From the NCBI GenBank assembly GCA_036346395.1, contig CM070615.1, positions 5,709,534-5,773,533 on the forward strand: a stretch of DNA of 64,000 nt, written 5' to 3'. Positions 23,984 to 37,064 of the stretch are shown one piece after another (position 1 is the first letter of the stretch; the number at the start of each line of letters is the position of its first letter). The position numbers and the translations under genes are program-made. Source of the stretch: Hsuehochloa calcarea (taxonomy: Eukaryota > Streptophyta > Magnoliopsida > Poales > Poaceae). Under the pieces are notes generated by a model that ran no database searches, was not told the origin of the DNA, and worked only from the letters and a program-made list of their open reading frames with translations.

Positions 23984-24454
23984 CAGACAGCCCAGTTCTT
24001 GAATCTTGTGTTCTTGTCAGCCAACGCAGGTGACTGGAGCATGACATGTAGGTGACATTTGTTTCCAGTCGATGGAAACTTGTGTTGCCCTAGTTCTTTA
24101 CGAGGCCAGGAATTCCAAGCCTTCTATTCTCTTTGAAAAACATGGCGCCAAAAGGAGATGTCGCCGTGACAATGTTCTTGGTAGGATTAGTGATAATGCC
24201 AGGCATTTCAAATCGGCTAGTTACGCATGGAACCGAATCCCGGAAAATCAACAAATAATCCCACCAATGGTACATTTTGCTTCACTAATTTTTCTGTGTT
24301 GCATTTAAATATAACCTAAGCTCTTTACAGTAGGAAGTGATACCAATGATTATTTCCCCTCCTTTTTAGAGGATATTTTAACTATTTTTCTAAAGCTGTG
24401 CTCTACTGACATATATCTCTTTTGCAAAGCAAAAGAAACGAACATAGCTAGCTG

Positions 24455-24493
<39 letters not shown>

Positions 24494-27030
24494 AAAACGA
24501 AGGAACAAAAATAGATGGGGGAAAGAAAGACACACACACACACACACACACACATGGTATGTTGAAAGTTGAAGCTTTATCATTTCTGTCGAGATTAGAT
24601 GTAACAATTTGCACCTCCTGAGAATTGCTACAGTTCCAGTCTTTTGACTGGTCTTGCAGTTGCATGCAGAGATCAGCTTGTACGTAGCCGACCGGCAATA
24701 GCTTGACTGAAAAGAAATTAAACACAGTACCACTGCATTAAGGAAAGAAAAACCGAAGCTCCCAACAACGCCCTTCTGATCGAACGGCAGCTCCTCCTAA
24801 TTTCCTCTACAAGTCAATGCGTACGTCGACCATTTAAATATCCGTTTTATTACTGTTCTGCAGCTACCTTGGCTCCACGGAAGAATAGCTAGGCACGCGT
24901 CGTTTCTTGGAACGGCGGCCTCTCCAAACTTCAAAGCTTCGGTTTGACAGACTTCCAATGGAACGGAAATGATGGCACTGCCCAGAAAATATTTCATACA
25001 GATCAATCTAAGCTTCTAAACGTATATTCTACTCCTCCTCCAGGCTCCAGCGTCGCATTGATCAGGACAAGATAATGGTTTGAAAAACTCAAGATCCTCC
25101 TTGGGAAAAATTCCCTTCTGATCTCAGAGCCAGCACAACCAGAATGCTGTAGTACGTAGTAACAATGCTGAAATATCCTCTCTCTCTCTCTCTCTCTCTG
25201 TTTCTTAAGCGTTTGTGCTGCATATGCATTGACCGACTCACGTCTGAAAAGCATCAATCGGATGTCATCTCTAGTCACATCTGCTACACGATGCAGGCAT
25301 GTTGCAACTTGTTTGTTTGAGCTCCTTGAATACGCGTGACACTGTTGAAAATTAAGCTGCCACCAAGATGGAAACGTCAACTCGTGGATAATTCTTGTAG
25401 CTAGCGTACATCTATCTGTTAGTGATTGTGCTGGCCTCGACCTTCTCCTCTGAAAAGCATCATATCAATCGTACAATGCATATGTATAAATATATGCCAT
25501 CTCCATACGATCCATTTAATCTGTTTCAGCTACTAGTTTACTACAGATGATTACATGGTTGTTCTAGTAGCAGTATATATCTCGGGGGGAAAGATAAATG
25601 AGTTGCAGCAAGAAGAGCTACAAGTACGTACAGAAACATCGCTGCCGTGCGTACATGCAATACCTACCGCGCGTTTCCTGGATTTAACGTACGTAGTAGG
25701 TGGCGACCTCATAGTGACCACCTTACCTACTACTCCTGCCTGCGTACTGCCTGCGTAACGAATATATGGAGTACGACAAGCTAATTATCAAGGAAATTAC
25801 TTGATCCGTCCATACTTAATTATCGACCATCTTCTCTCCTTTTCTGAATGCTATCGAATCGACAATGTCGTCGGAGCTAACCAAAAATCTAAAAAAAAAT
25901 CGCTCAAAAGTTTCAAACCAAATTATGAATTGGAATCTGATAACCGGCGAAAATTTTGTAACCGTCTTAAAATTTTGGCCGATTGTTTGTTGCCTATTCG
26001 CAAAGTAAACGGGTCATCAAGATTTCCGGTTATCATTGGTAACCAGTTAAAAATTTTGGCTGTTTTTTTTTCCCGGTTCTCAAAATAACCGGGGCCATTG
26101 AGATTAATTTTCGGTTACCGCCGTTGACATATGTACATATACTAGTCAGTGGTTGAATGTTCTCTATATATAAAACGACCGGTGAAATTAATCGATTGAT
26201 CTTGTAATTGAATTATCCTCACCGTGCTCTCTCAGGTTCAGTCTATTGCTGAATTTCTGCAGTTGTACTACTGTACTGCTGCAGTTTCGCAGTTCACAAT
26301 AGTATTCTGTAGTAACGTACGTACATTTTTACTATTCGTACCAACGGCAACTAGTACTGGTGCTGATGCAAGAACCATGACTCCAGCATCTACATAGCGC
26401 ATGCAGAACGGCTCCATTAAATTCAAGGTGCAATAACTGAAGTTTCTTTGCTAATTTGTTTTACAGTTATTTTTTTTGGCTGGCTGGTCACCAACATTTG
26501 TGTGGCACCACAAACATACTGCTGCTAGTTCATAGGTGAATTCAATTACAAGACCCATGAAACGTGGCAAAAACATAAAAGCACACACAATAGTTTGATA
26601 CTAATTAAACATTGATATTAGAGGAGAGAGAGTGGTTAGATTTTAGAAATAACTATCCTAATGATTCGATACTATAGCTTGATACTATAAGCCCCCACTT
26701 GTTGCATGGATCTCTCGCAAATTGATACTACACGGCCCCACAAATTTGGTAACAAGATCCCCAATGGCATAAAATGCTTGATACTAAAATTTTAGTTTCC
26801 TAAAAAGGTTTGATACTCGCATGAGTATCAAGCTTCTTCTCTCTCTTCCACCTCACCGCAAATTTACTTGTTGGGAGTGGCCTAACACTGCATGGTAGTA
26901 CTAGTACTACTAGCTACCAGATCTTCAAGCCCCAAAAAGAAAGAACATATCAGTGACATAGTTATTTCTTGCAGAGACCATGTGGTTTGGTCTAGTCTAG
27001 GTGATGATCAATTGGCATCGTTGTCAAGGA
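23984..27030. other. Intergenic DNA with microsatellites
   Basis: No credible gene. Present are (TA)n at 24459-24490, (AC)n at 24530-24554 and (TC)n at 25175-25199. A pair of related AACCGG..AAAATTTTG segments occurs around 25930-26110. Around 26530-26870 the words TTGATACTA/ATGAGTATCAAG recur in both orientations, hinting at a short DNA element without clear ends. Confidence 0.4.
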
Positions 27031-27406
27031 GTTTGAGGAGTGAACTCTAAGTTTTGCAAATCGTTAGCATGCTGTCAGGGTGTAGACGGTTTGACAGGGC
27101 AAGCGGTCTGATTGGCCACGGAGGGTGGTCAGACCGCAAGTGCCAGGTTGTGCCAAATAGACGCCAAACACTTGTGTGGGAGTGTTTGGGGATGTGTTTG
27201 CACTGGGTGTCATTGAAATTGGAGACTGAACATGAAACTAGATAGATATTAATTGAAAAGTCCAGAGATGGTGTCTTCTAGAAATGAGAAGCGGTCTGGC
27301 CGACCAAGACATGGTGGTCAGACAGGTCCCCTGATACCGGGGGAGCGCGGTCAGATTAGCTAGGGCGGTCAAACTGGCAAGTTGTTGGTGGTCTGACTGG
27401 CCAAAG
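27031..27406 (+). mobile_element. Probable left part of an old LTR split by CACTA-2
   Basis: Repeated GGTCAGACCG/GCGGTCTG.CCGACC words, the same style as in the LTR-like sequences at 54868-56414 and 61647-63031. CACTA-2 begins at 27410 after GCA (27407-27409). The left boundary is not defined. Confidence 0.4.
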
Positions 27407-27427
27407 GCACACTACTATATAAAAGTA

Positions 27428-27805
27428 CATCACAGACGGTTCGGAACAGTCATCACAGACGGTTTTTGAACCGTCTGAATTTTTATGTCTGTGATAACAG
27501 TTGGTTATCACATACAATTTTTGAACCGTCTGTGATAAGGCTCAACAATGATGATTTTTAGTTGAAAATCTGTTAAGGGTCACTATCACAAACGGTTTCA
27601 ACCAAGAACCGTTTGTCGTTGAAATCGTCTGTGATAGTGGCCCTTCACAAACGGTTTTAACTAAAAATCGTCTGTGTTGAGCCTTATCACAGACGGTTCT
27701 TGGTTAAAATCGTTTGTGATACTGTCCTTTCACAGATAGCTTTTATTGAAATCATTTGTGATAGTACCGTTCCCAGACGGTTCCAACAAAAAACCGTCTG
27801 TGATA
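27428..27805. repeat. Left (3') subterminal array of CACTA-2
   Basis: About a dozen TCACAGACGGTT-type words in alternating orientation, several with C-to-T changes (for example TCACAAACGGTT, ATCGTCTGTG). The array sits 18 bp from the terminus. Confidence 0.85.
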
Positions 27806-29398
27806 GTTCATTTATACCTAATTAATTTTTTTTTATTTTCGGCTAGGCTCAGGAATTGCAAGGCATGCCCTCTGAAAGCTAGCAAGCTAGCAAAAATTAG
27901 ATACATCACAGATGAATCAATTGTTGACACAACTCAAAGTGATCATTTAAAACTCAAAATCAATTACAAAGATTATGTTCAGGTATTGTCACTAGATTTA
28001 CAATTGAATTACAACTACTCAAAATGATCAATTACAATTGAATCAATAGTTTTAAGGTCGTTCGGCGGTGTCGACGGAGTGAAACTCTCCGTCGGCGTTA
28101 ACGATCTCCATCTTGATGAAGACACAGAGCATCCCTGAACCTCCGAGACCTCTTTCAGAACGAGTGCATCTAAATCTATGGTCAAGCCCTGTCGCTAGCA
28201 GGAGTAAAGTAGTAAGCATACATATATAGGAAATAATTATTGCGAGATTGACAAACCTCGGGATCCTTCATCTTAGCACTCACCATTTGCCGCATATGAT
28301 GGCAAACATAGAATGCACGTAGGTGATCTTGTTTTTGCTGACGACACTGCAAAAATAGAATTACATATGTAGGTAGAGTCAGTTCGAGACGCATTATTAC
28401 GAAGTATGATATAGGATTATTGTGTTGTAGCTCGTACCGAAAATCGCGTCCTGTGTTGTAGTGTGGCTCTAGATCCTTTGTATAACCCTCCCTTTGCAAC
28501 ATAGTTGATGAACGACCTGCATGATTCCAAAAGGTTATCCTCGGCCATTTTAAAAGAAGGAAGATTACAATAGAGTTATGTATGGAGGAAATTAGCATAC
28601 CTGTCGAGTATTTTTCAGAAGGGTAAAGTCATAGTTTTTGTTGAGAAGGGAATCAAGGTATATTACCTTGTTCCTCTTTGGTATAAGGACTAATAAGATT
28701 CAGTGGAACCTACTCATGCATGTCGCTATAGTCATAAACCAAAGTTCGTGCTACGTATAAAGTATAAATGAAATTTATATAGCAAGTATAGTGAAGCACT
28801 TACTTCTGGTTGTACGACACCATTATGTAGTCCTTGTCATCTTGAGCAAGCAATCTCGTCGTTATGTATTTCACGACGTAGGATGCGTCTTCGTTGATGG
28901 TTTGCTCAGAGATGATGTGTGGGTCGAGGAAACCCACCGGTTCGTTCTGTCAACGGATATTTTTCATCATGTATCTATACATAAGCAATGAGTTGTGATA
29001 TTTATCGGTATTACGTGAGTGTAGAACTTGATTGTACACACTTACAGTGTCCAGCATCGTAGAAGTCAAGCGTCGAGGGCAGCGAGGTTGAATAGGTCGA
29101 ATAAGTCATCGAAGCCCACGACGAAGTGGCCTGGCTCATGGAAGAAATGCTCCTTCGTGTATCTAACGGTTATTCCAGTATCGCACCCCTTTGTTGGGTC
29201 TTCAACATGTACCAAACATGCAAAGATTGACAAGCTACTCCAGCGCGTGCTAGCACTGTGTCGGGGCTAATGGACTTCGAGGGAGTATTTCCCGGGCTTG
29301 GGAGGCGTCTCAATGTTCTTCGATTTCGATTTGGCCTTAACAAGTTGCCTGCAACACGTCTTCCCATGAGATGACTCAGGCACTACTACACAAAAGCT

Positions 29399-29640
29399 CA
29401 TCACAGACCGGTTCTAAACCATCATCACAGACGGTTTTTGAACCGTCTGAATTTTTGTGTCTGTGATGACATGAGGTCATCACAGATGGTTTTTGAACCG
29501 TCTATGAAAAAGGCTATCACAGACGGTTCTATTCACGAACCGTCTGTGATAGTCTATTTTCACAGACGGTTTGTGAATAGAACCGTCTGTGATAGTCTAT
29601 TTTCACAGACGGTTTTGTTTAGAACCGTATGTGATAGTTT
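29399..29640. repeat. Left subterminal array of CACTA-3
   Basis: Alternating TCACAGACGGTT and AACCGTCTGTGA words. Two nearly identical units (GTCTATTTTCACAGACGGTT) follow each other around 29552-29610. Confidence 0.85.
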
Positions 29641-30051
29641 TTTCTATGGCAAATAAAAAACAAAAACAGATTTTCACTTCGTCTGGAGCCTCCCGAGCCT
29701 CGCGAATGAATCTGATATGGATTTTCAGATTGAACTTTTTGCTAGCTTTTCCACAATAGCCACAGCATCACAGTAGCATCAACTCAATCCATTCACAAAG
29801 CACTAAAAACAACACGGCATGCATCACCCACATCACAGTAGCATCAACTCAATCCATTCACAGAGCACTAACACATCACAGTAGTAATCCACATCATAGA
29901 GAAAAAGGGGGGAGTAGAGAGAGTGAGGTCGTGAGAGGCTGGGGTGACGAGGTCATGGGAGGCCGGGGCGAGGTGGAGGAGGCTGCAGACGACGAACTCA
30001 GGGGAGGACGGGGCGACGAAGTAGAGGAGGCCGGGGGTGACGATGTCGTGG
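29641..30051. other. CACTA-3 interior, non-coding
   Basis: Contains two copies of CACAGTAGCATCAACTCAAT (about 29768 and 29834) and a GA/GC-rich tract (29900-30045) with GAGG.CG.GG.GACGA repeats. No gene. Confidence 0.5.
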
Positions 30052-33000
30052 CACTACTACAGAAAAGCTAATCACAGACGGTTCGTAACAGTCATCATAG
30101 ACGGTTTTTGAACCGTCTAAAATTTTATGTCTGTGATAACAGGCGGTTATCAGCGTTATCCATCTCGTGATATCTCGAGACAGATTTGCGTTCCAACCAC
30201 GAACCGCCACGTGATTTTGTAGTATCACGCATTGAGCGGTTCGTGGTTGGAAACCGTCGTGATAAGTCTTTGGACCTAATTAATTTTTATCGTATTTTCA
30301 GCTAGCCTCAGGAATTGCTAGCCATGCCCTCTGAAAACTAGCAAGCAGAAACATATCACATATATAATTGTTGACAACTCAAAGTGATCATTTAACTCAA
30401 AATCAATTACAAAAGAATGTTTCAAGTATATATTGTCGCTAGAGTTACAAATTGAATTACAACCAGTCAAAGTGAATTACAATATTGAATCAATTGTTTC
30501 AAGGTCGTTCATCGGTGTCGACGGCGTGAAACTCTCCGGTGGTGTTAACTATGTCTGCCTTGATGAAGCCATAGAGCTCCCCTCGAATGTGCATGACCTG
30601 GTCCATCTCGAGTGCATTTAACTCTATGTTCAAGCCCTGTCGCTAGCAGGAGTAAAGTAGTAAGTATATATATTTAAATTTATAATTAGGAGATAATTAG
30701 TACGAGATTGACAAACCTGGGGATCGTGCGTCCTAGAAGCAATCAATAGCTGCGTATGATGGCACACGTAGAATGCGATAGGTGATCTCGTTTTTTGTCC
30801 AGATCGCAAAAATAGAATTACATATATATGTACAATCGATTCGAGACGCAATATTACGGAGTATGATATATGATTATTGTGTTGTAGCGCAGCATCGGAA
30901 ATCGCATCCTCGTGAGTCGATGTGGCGCTCGTTCCTTGTATAAACCTCCTCGGCAATATAGCCGATGAACGCCTCTACATGATTCAAAAAGTTATCCTTG
31001 TCCATTTCAAACGAAGGAAGACTACAATAAAGTTATGTGCGGAGGAAATGAACATACACGCCGAGTATTCCTTTAAGAAGGGTGAAGTCATGATTTTTGT
31101 TGAGTAGAGAATCAAGGTACAATACCATGTTCCTCTTTGGCACAAGAATCGGAAGAATCCATGGAACCTACTCATGTATGTCGCTATAGTCATAAACCCG
31201 TGTTGAAACGTAATTTGTATAGCAAATATTGAAGCACTTACTTACGGTTGTAGGGCACCATTATGTAGTCCTTGTCGCCGAGCAAGCAATCCCATTTTTA
31301 TGTAATTCTCGACGTAGGATGCGTCTTGGTTGATTGTTTGCTCAGAGACCACGTGTGGGTCGAGGAAACCCACCGGTTCTTTGATTCGACGGGCACATTT
31401 CATAATGTATCTGTACATAAGCAATGAGTTATGATATTTATCGGTATCACGTGAGTGTAGAAATTGATTGTACACACTTACGATTGTCGACATCGTACAA
31501 GTGAGGCGTCGAGGCGCTTAGGTTGTATAGGTCAAATAAGTCTTCGAAGCCCACGACGAAGTGGCCAGGCTCGTGGAGAAAATGCTCCCTCCCATATCTG
31601 ACGGTGATTCCAGTATGGCCCCCCTCCTCTCAGGTCTTGTGCAAGTACCAATCTCTCAAAGCTTGACAAGCTAGTCATGAGCTCTTTATTTCTGCGCCGG
31701 AGACCAACGGACTACCGAGAGAGTATTTCACGGGTTTGGGAGGTGCCTTAATGTTCTTTGATTTTGATTTCTCCTTAACGAGGCGGCTGAGGGACGTCTT
31801 CCCGTGAGACGCCTCAGGGACCGATATGGTGGCACGATTTTCCTGTCCCTTCGCCGTCTCCTCGACGGGAAGCGATGTGGCGGCCTTCTGAAGCTTTGGT
31901 TGAGACGGACTCATCGATGGTCCTATTGGAGAGGCAGGGTCCTGTTGATATCGCGTCACTGAAGGGTCCAGTGTGATGTCCTTCTTGGGCCACTGGAAAA
32001 AAGTGTGTGTGGCATCCCATAGTGTTCTGATTTCTTCGTTCGGGGGAATCTCCAGCGGGATGACTATGAAATTGTCATCTACCATGTCCACCTGCACCCT
32101 GGTGTAACTCTGCACCAGCTGGGCACCGTGCTGCACTGCCCATTCCTGGTATGGATACACCATACCCCGCCCAGCCTCAATAGGAATCGAGCCAACCATC
32201 CTCACTTGGAGCTTGCAGGGCGTCGGCCCCTACAAAACGGTACACAATTAGCTAAGGCGTCCTATAGGTCTATCTTTGGAGCATTCCAGAGATGTATATT
32301 ACCTCGATGTCGTCGATCGGTAATTGCACGTCGTCATGTCCAGAATTATGTGTGGATGCGACGCTACTCCGATGTCGAGCAGGACTTGCTCCCAAATTAA
32401 CAGGGGCGGCTTGCACCTGCATGAGTTGATTTACTTGGTTCTGCAAGTTTGTTATTTGTTCTTGAATTTTTTCAATAATCACATGTTCCAACCGAGCGTC
32501 GTGCTGGTCCTTGGATCTCTTCCTACTCCTATATGTGTCGGAGTTGTGTGGGAATCCATCCCTCCAAGGTACGTAAACCCCAACGCCTCGCGTGCGACCC
32601 GGGTGCTCCTTGTTTCCCAGGGCCGTAGATAGTACATCCTTCTCCCTGTCTACTTCGAAGGAACCTTGGAAAGATGCGAAAGTCAATGCTTCCTGCAAGA
32701 GGACATAATGTTATTGTAGACACCATGAAGTTATGGACTTATTAACAATTAAGTTGTTCGAGAAATTTACCAGGCGTTGAGACACTGCCTCGTCTGCCGG
32801 GATTGTGAAAGAGATGCTGCCCGAAGACGTGGCTGATGCCCTCGCTCTTAACCAGGCTCGAGCGCGCTCGTCTGAGATCTCGAAGAAATGGTCGTGCGTG
32901 CGTCTCGCCCTCCGCCCCATCTACGTGGCTTTACCCTCGTACCCAGCAGTGCCGAGTCTGTGGGGGTGAGTGTTTTGTGCCTGGATAGCTATGTGCGCTG

Positions 33001-33560
33001 CACTTTGCTCCTGAAATTCGGCCGTCGTCTTCATATGCACGACGGCATCCCATGTATCCCGCGACAAAAATTGATACGTCGTGAAGGGCGTCCGACCCGT
33101 GTTCACGTACTGCGTGACAAGCAGGCTCTTGAAGGTCCTCCACGCGTGGGACATCGACAGCAGCGCGTGCCATCGCACACATGCCTGGTCTGCTTCAGGG
33201 AAAGTGAACAAGGCAAAAAGTTCAATCCACAACTGGTCTCTCTGTACATTCGTCAGAGACTTCCAGGTTGGGGTGGTGATGGGGACCCGTTCCCTTGCAA
33301 GTACCCCACAGACGGTCCGGAATCTCGCAGCTGCTTTCTTTGGACTCAGCGGGATCCCGACGTCACTAACCTTCGTGATCGTCATGCGGCCCGAGGGCAA
33401 TTTGGAGATTCCTCTGCCTTCTCGCCTACGTACCACCTTGATCGGAGATCCAGACGCATTTGGCAACGTCGCTGATGGCGGCGAAGACGACGCCTCTTCC
33501 ATCTCGCTTACTTGCTATCTATATAAGTTACGTATGCAATGATTACATAAACAAATAGAA
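30052..33560 (-). mobile_element. CACTA-4 remnant nested in CACTA-3
   Basis: A fresh CACTA left end (CACTACTACAGAAAAGC) with its own subterminal words follows TGG at 30049-30051. From there to about 33557 the sequence is closely similar to CACTA-1 1725-5306 (3' array plus second gene). Similarity stops at AAACAAATAGAA in both. No right terminus or matching duplication was found; the right end may have been lost by deletion or recombination. Confidence 0.6.
30490..33502 (-). pseudogene. CACTA-4 second gene (Transposase_24/Ulp1-like), broken
   Basis: Close copy of the gene at 2200-5207, starting at 33502 (MEEASSSPP). The Transposase_24-like exon reads through VPITTPTWKSLTNVQRDQLW but a frameshift near 32920 breaks it before the SDERARAWLRARASATSS block. 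Exon 2 is open where CACTA-1 has a stop (VPWRDGFPHNSDTYRSRKRS) and includes the coiled coil IIEKIQEQITNLQNQVNQLM. The following exons keep GFLDPHVV (about 31350). In the last protease exon a small deletion gives CRSGQKTRSPIAFYVCHH (about 30810-30750), removing the usual Cys context. The end corresponds to 30490-30492. Confidence 0.75.
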
Positions 33561-33564
33561 GTTT

Positions 33565-33690
33565 AGGGTTTAGGCAGAGGATTGGCTGTCCAAACCCTAC
33601 CACGGCAGAGCATTGGCTGCCCAAACCCTACCACGGTAGAGGATTGGCTGCCCAAACCCTACCACAGCAGAGTATTGGTTGCCATGGTAA
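33565..33690. repeat. ~33 bp tandem repeat in CACTA-3
   Basis: Three to four units of GAGGATTGGCTG.CCAAACCCTACCACGG, slightly diverged. They are followed by repeated CCATGGTAAAAT words to about 33780. No coding signal. Confidence 0.8.
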
Positions 33691-33786
33691 AATCAGAGAG
33701 TAAGGAAAACCCTAAACCATGGTAAAATTCCAAGCCATGGTAAATTCAAAGAGTAAGGAGAAAAATCCAAGTTATGGTAAATCTAA

Positions 33787-33996
33787 AATCACAGATGGTT
33801 CTAACCACGAACCGTCTGTGATACCGAGAATATCACAGACGGTTCGTGATTAGAACCGTCTGTGAAGTATCACAGACGGTTCATGGTTAGAATCGTCTGT
33901 GATATTCTCGGTATCACAGTATCACAGACGGTTCTAACCACGAACCGTCAGTGATTATTTTATCACAGACGGTTTCAAAGAACCGTCTGTGATGAG
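33787..33996. repeat. Right subterminal array of CACTA-3
   Basis: Inverted pairs such as TCACAGACGGTTC..GAACCGTCTGTGA with the loop TAACCACGA or its complement. It lies 30 bp from the right terminus. Confidence 0.85.
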
Positions 33997-35705
33997 GCAT
34001 CTTCTATGGCCTGTTTTGTAGTAGTGAGGAACCGATACGGTGACACGCTTTTTGTTCCTTCAGCGTCTTCTCCACGGGAACAAATGAGGCGGCCTTCTGA
34101 AGCGAAGGATGAGGTGGAGTCATCGAGGGTCCTGTTGGAGAGGCATGATTGTATTGAGATCGTGGCACTGCAGGGTCCAGGCCGATGTCCTTTTTGGTCC
34201 ATTGGATAAAAGTGTACATGGCATCCCCTAGTGTTTTGATGTCTTCGTTCGGGCGAATCTCCAGCAGGATTACCATGAAATTGTCATGTACCATGTTCAC
34301 CTGGACCCTGGCGTAACCCTGCGCCAGCTGGGCACTGTGCTGCACTGCCCCTTCCTAGTATGGATACACAATCCCCCGCCCAACCTCAATAGAAATGGAC
34401 CCAACCATCCTCACTTGGAGCTTGTAGGGCGTCGACTCCTACAAAACGATACGCAATTAGTTAAGGCGTCCTATAGGTCTATCTTTGGAGTATTCCAGAG
34501 ATGTACATTACCTTGATGTCGTCGATAGGTAATTGGACGTCGTCATGTCTAGAATTATGTGTGGGCACGACGCTACTCCGATATTGAGGAGAACTGGCTC
34601 CCAAAATAATGGGGGCAGCTTGCGACTGGTTTAGGAGTTGATTTATTTGATCCTGTAATCTTGTTATATGTCCTTGAAATTTTTCAGTAAGCACTTGTTC
34701 TAACCGGGCGTCATGCTCGTCTTTGGATCTCCTCCTACTCCTATATGTGTCAGAGTCGTGTCGGAATCCATCCCTTCAAGGTTCGTAAAGCCCAACGCCT
34801 CGCATGCGACCTGGGTGCTCCTTGTTTCCCAGGGCCGTAGATAGTAGATCATTCTCCCTATCCGCTTCGAAGGAACCTTCGGAGCATGCGGAAGTCAATG
34901 CTTCCTGTAAGAGGTCATCATGTTAATATAGACACTATAAAGTTATAGATTTATTAACAAATACGTAGTTTGATATATTTACCAAACGTTGGGACACTAC
35001 CTCGTCTGCCGGGTTTGTGAAAGAGATGCCGCCCGAAGAGGTGGCTGATGCCCTCGCTCTTAACTAGGCTCGAGCGTGCTCATCTGAGATCTCAGCAAAT
35101 GGTCTTGTAGCGCTCTCGTCCTCCACCGCCCATTGCGTGGTTTTACCCGCGTACCCAGCGGTGCTGAGTTTGTGGGGTGAGTGTTTCGTGCCTGGAGAGC
35201 TTTGTGTACCGCACTTTGCTCCTGAAATTCGGTCGTCATCTTCATCCTCACAAAGGCGTCTCATATATCCCGCGACAAGAAATGATACTTCGTGAAGGAC
35301 GTCCGACCCGTGTTCACGTACTTCGTGACAAGCGAGCTCTTGAAGGTTCTCCACGTGTGTCCTATTGTGAGCAACGTCTGCCATTGCACGCGTGTCGGGT
35401 CTGCTTCTGGGATAATGAATGAGCATGAAATTTCAGTCCATAGCTGGCCTCTCTCTACATCTGTTAGAGACTTCCAGCTTGGTGTGGTGATGGGGGCCCG
35501 TTCCCTTCCAAGTACCCCGCAGATGGTACTGACTTCCGTGATAGTCATTCAGCCCGCGGGCAATGTCGATATTCCTCTGCCATCTCGCTTAGGTACCACT
35601 TTGATCGGAGATCCAGACGCATTCGGAGACGTCGATGACGGCGGTGAAGACGGTGCCTCTGCCATCTCGCTTACTTGCTATCTATATAAGTTACATACGC
35701 AATGA

Positions 35706-36754
35706 ACTAAAATTTCATGGATTGCAAGTTGATATCCATAATATTTAAAGAAAGATACAAACATAATACCAAAAAATAATTATGACTACTTACAAAACTG
35801 CGCACACACAACTGTAAATTGCACTTGACAAAGAAGTCTTACTCAGCAAACAACATCAGATATATGTACCATTTTTAAAAAAAATATGGAAAATCAAGTT
35901 ATAGTACAGATCAAGTTATAGTAATTTGACCTTGGTCCATAAGTCAGCAAGAAAGTTATGAGAAATACTATCAAGTTTGGTGCCAAAAAATGCTGATAAA
36001 AATATATCATGTGCCTTCGTAGATGGGGCGATGCTATCAGTATACGCTTAGAATTGAAGTCACGGGCCTGACATGTCCAAGCCATCCATCTATATCCATC
36101 TCTGCATCTGCATCACCTTTAAGTGAAGCGACACAAGATGACGATATATACTGACTAGGGGGAGAACGCTACCAGTAGGGAGGAAATTTTGGAGGTAGTG
36201 ATAGGACAGGTAACCGTCGATTACTGTTTTTTTGAATTTTTTTGGACAAATTTTTTGAATTACACTTTGATATTATGAATTTCTACCGGTTGGGATGTCC
36301 CAAAAAATGACCGAATTTGAAATTTTCGGTGAAATTTCGCCAAAATTTCACTAATAATATCAAACAGCCTCGAGAGAGCTATGCTCCGAAGTAGGAGGCC
36401 ACTCGCTCCCCAGCCTTGCTGCGACAGGAGGCCGCACACGTCTTTTTGCCGGCACAAGTGGTGAAAAATAGAAACCCTAAATGCAAAAACCCTAAAAACA
36501 GAAACCCTGGAAACATAAATAGTAAAAGAAAAAGAATCATATAAAAGTAAGATTTACTTAAAGTATTGCCTTTGAAATATTACATGAAGGATAAACCCTA
36601 AGATCGAAAGCATAAAATTAGAAACCTAATCCTCCAAATGTTCAATCACCACATGGGAATTTTCTAAGCATAAATCAGGAATTTCAATCACCACATTAGA
36701 CAGAACATATCAAGTTATAGCAATTTGACCTTGGTTCATACATAAGCCTAAGTC
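35706..36754. other. Non-coding interior of CACTA-2
   Basis: AT-rich sequence upstream of the second gene. A CTCATATCAAG-like motif pair and repeated GATCAAGTTATAG words occur. No frame is credible. Confidence 0.45.
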
Positions 36755-36990
36755 TTGCAGAGACATACCTTGGGGGAGGCGGGGAGCAGCAGGGGCGTCG
36801 GGGTCGGGGAGAAGGGGCGTCAGGGTCGGGGAGAAGGGGTGCCGGGGGCGTCAACGTCGGAGCAGGGGTGTCGGGGAGGCGGGGAGTCTGGCGGGCGCGG
36901 TGGCGGGAGTAGCAGGGGCATCAGCGTCGGGGAGGTGGGGAGTAGCAGGTCGACGTCGGGGAGGATGCTTCGGCCGCTGGGGAGGTGAAG
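36755..36990 (-). promoter_or_regulatory. GC-rich internal leader of CACTA-2
   Basis: Repeats of GGGGAG.AGCAGGGGCGTC.GGGTCGGGG adjoin the internal array. Same placement as 7246-7560 in CACTA-1, although the sequences differ, so position rather than sequence is conserved. Inferred leader of the second gene. Confidence 0.45.
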
Positions 36991-37064
36991 GGGTGAGAGT
37001 AAGGAGAGTGACGAGTTAATTAAGGGTACACAAACGGCCAATCGATTCCACTTAAATAACGGGA

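Larger units (their letters stand above)
29381..34026 (-). mobile_element. CACTA-3, nested CACTA element in the CACTA-2 second gene
   Basis: The left end is CACTACTACACAAAAGC and the right end GGCCTGTTTTGTAGTAGTG. A 3-bp duplication AGG flanks it (29378-29380 and 34027-34029), and both ends have subterminal arrays. It holds no TNP2 gene, so it is non-autonomous. Its interior consists mostly of a second CACTA-type segment beginning at 30052. Confidence 0.9.
28052..35665 (-). pseudogene. CACTA-2 second gene (Transposase_24/Ulp1-like), split by CACTA-3
   Basis: Starts at ATG 35665 (MAEA) and continues as PITTPSWKSLTDVERGQLW and SSLVTKYVNTGRTSFTKYHF (about 35480-35290) down to 34030. It is interrupted by 29381-34026 and resumes at 29377. 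The C-terminal exons include CRQQKQDHLRAFYVCHHM (about 28350-28300): the position that is Cys in CACTA-1 (DHLCAFYVC) is Arg here (DHLRAFYVC), so the presumed catalytic cysteine is lost. An early TAA (28052-28054) lies near the normal end. Several frameshifts occur in the N-terminal part. The join ACTCAGG|AACCGATACGG across the insertion restores the sequence found intact in CACTA-1 near 3520, showing the gene was contiguous before CACTA-3 inserted. Confidence 0.8.

Noticed and set aside
32888..33475. Plus-strand frame of 195 codons opposite the CACTA-4 second gene
   Set aside because: Shadow of the Transposase_24-like exon on the minus strand, with the same shadow in CACTA-1 and CACTA-2.
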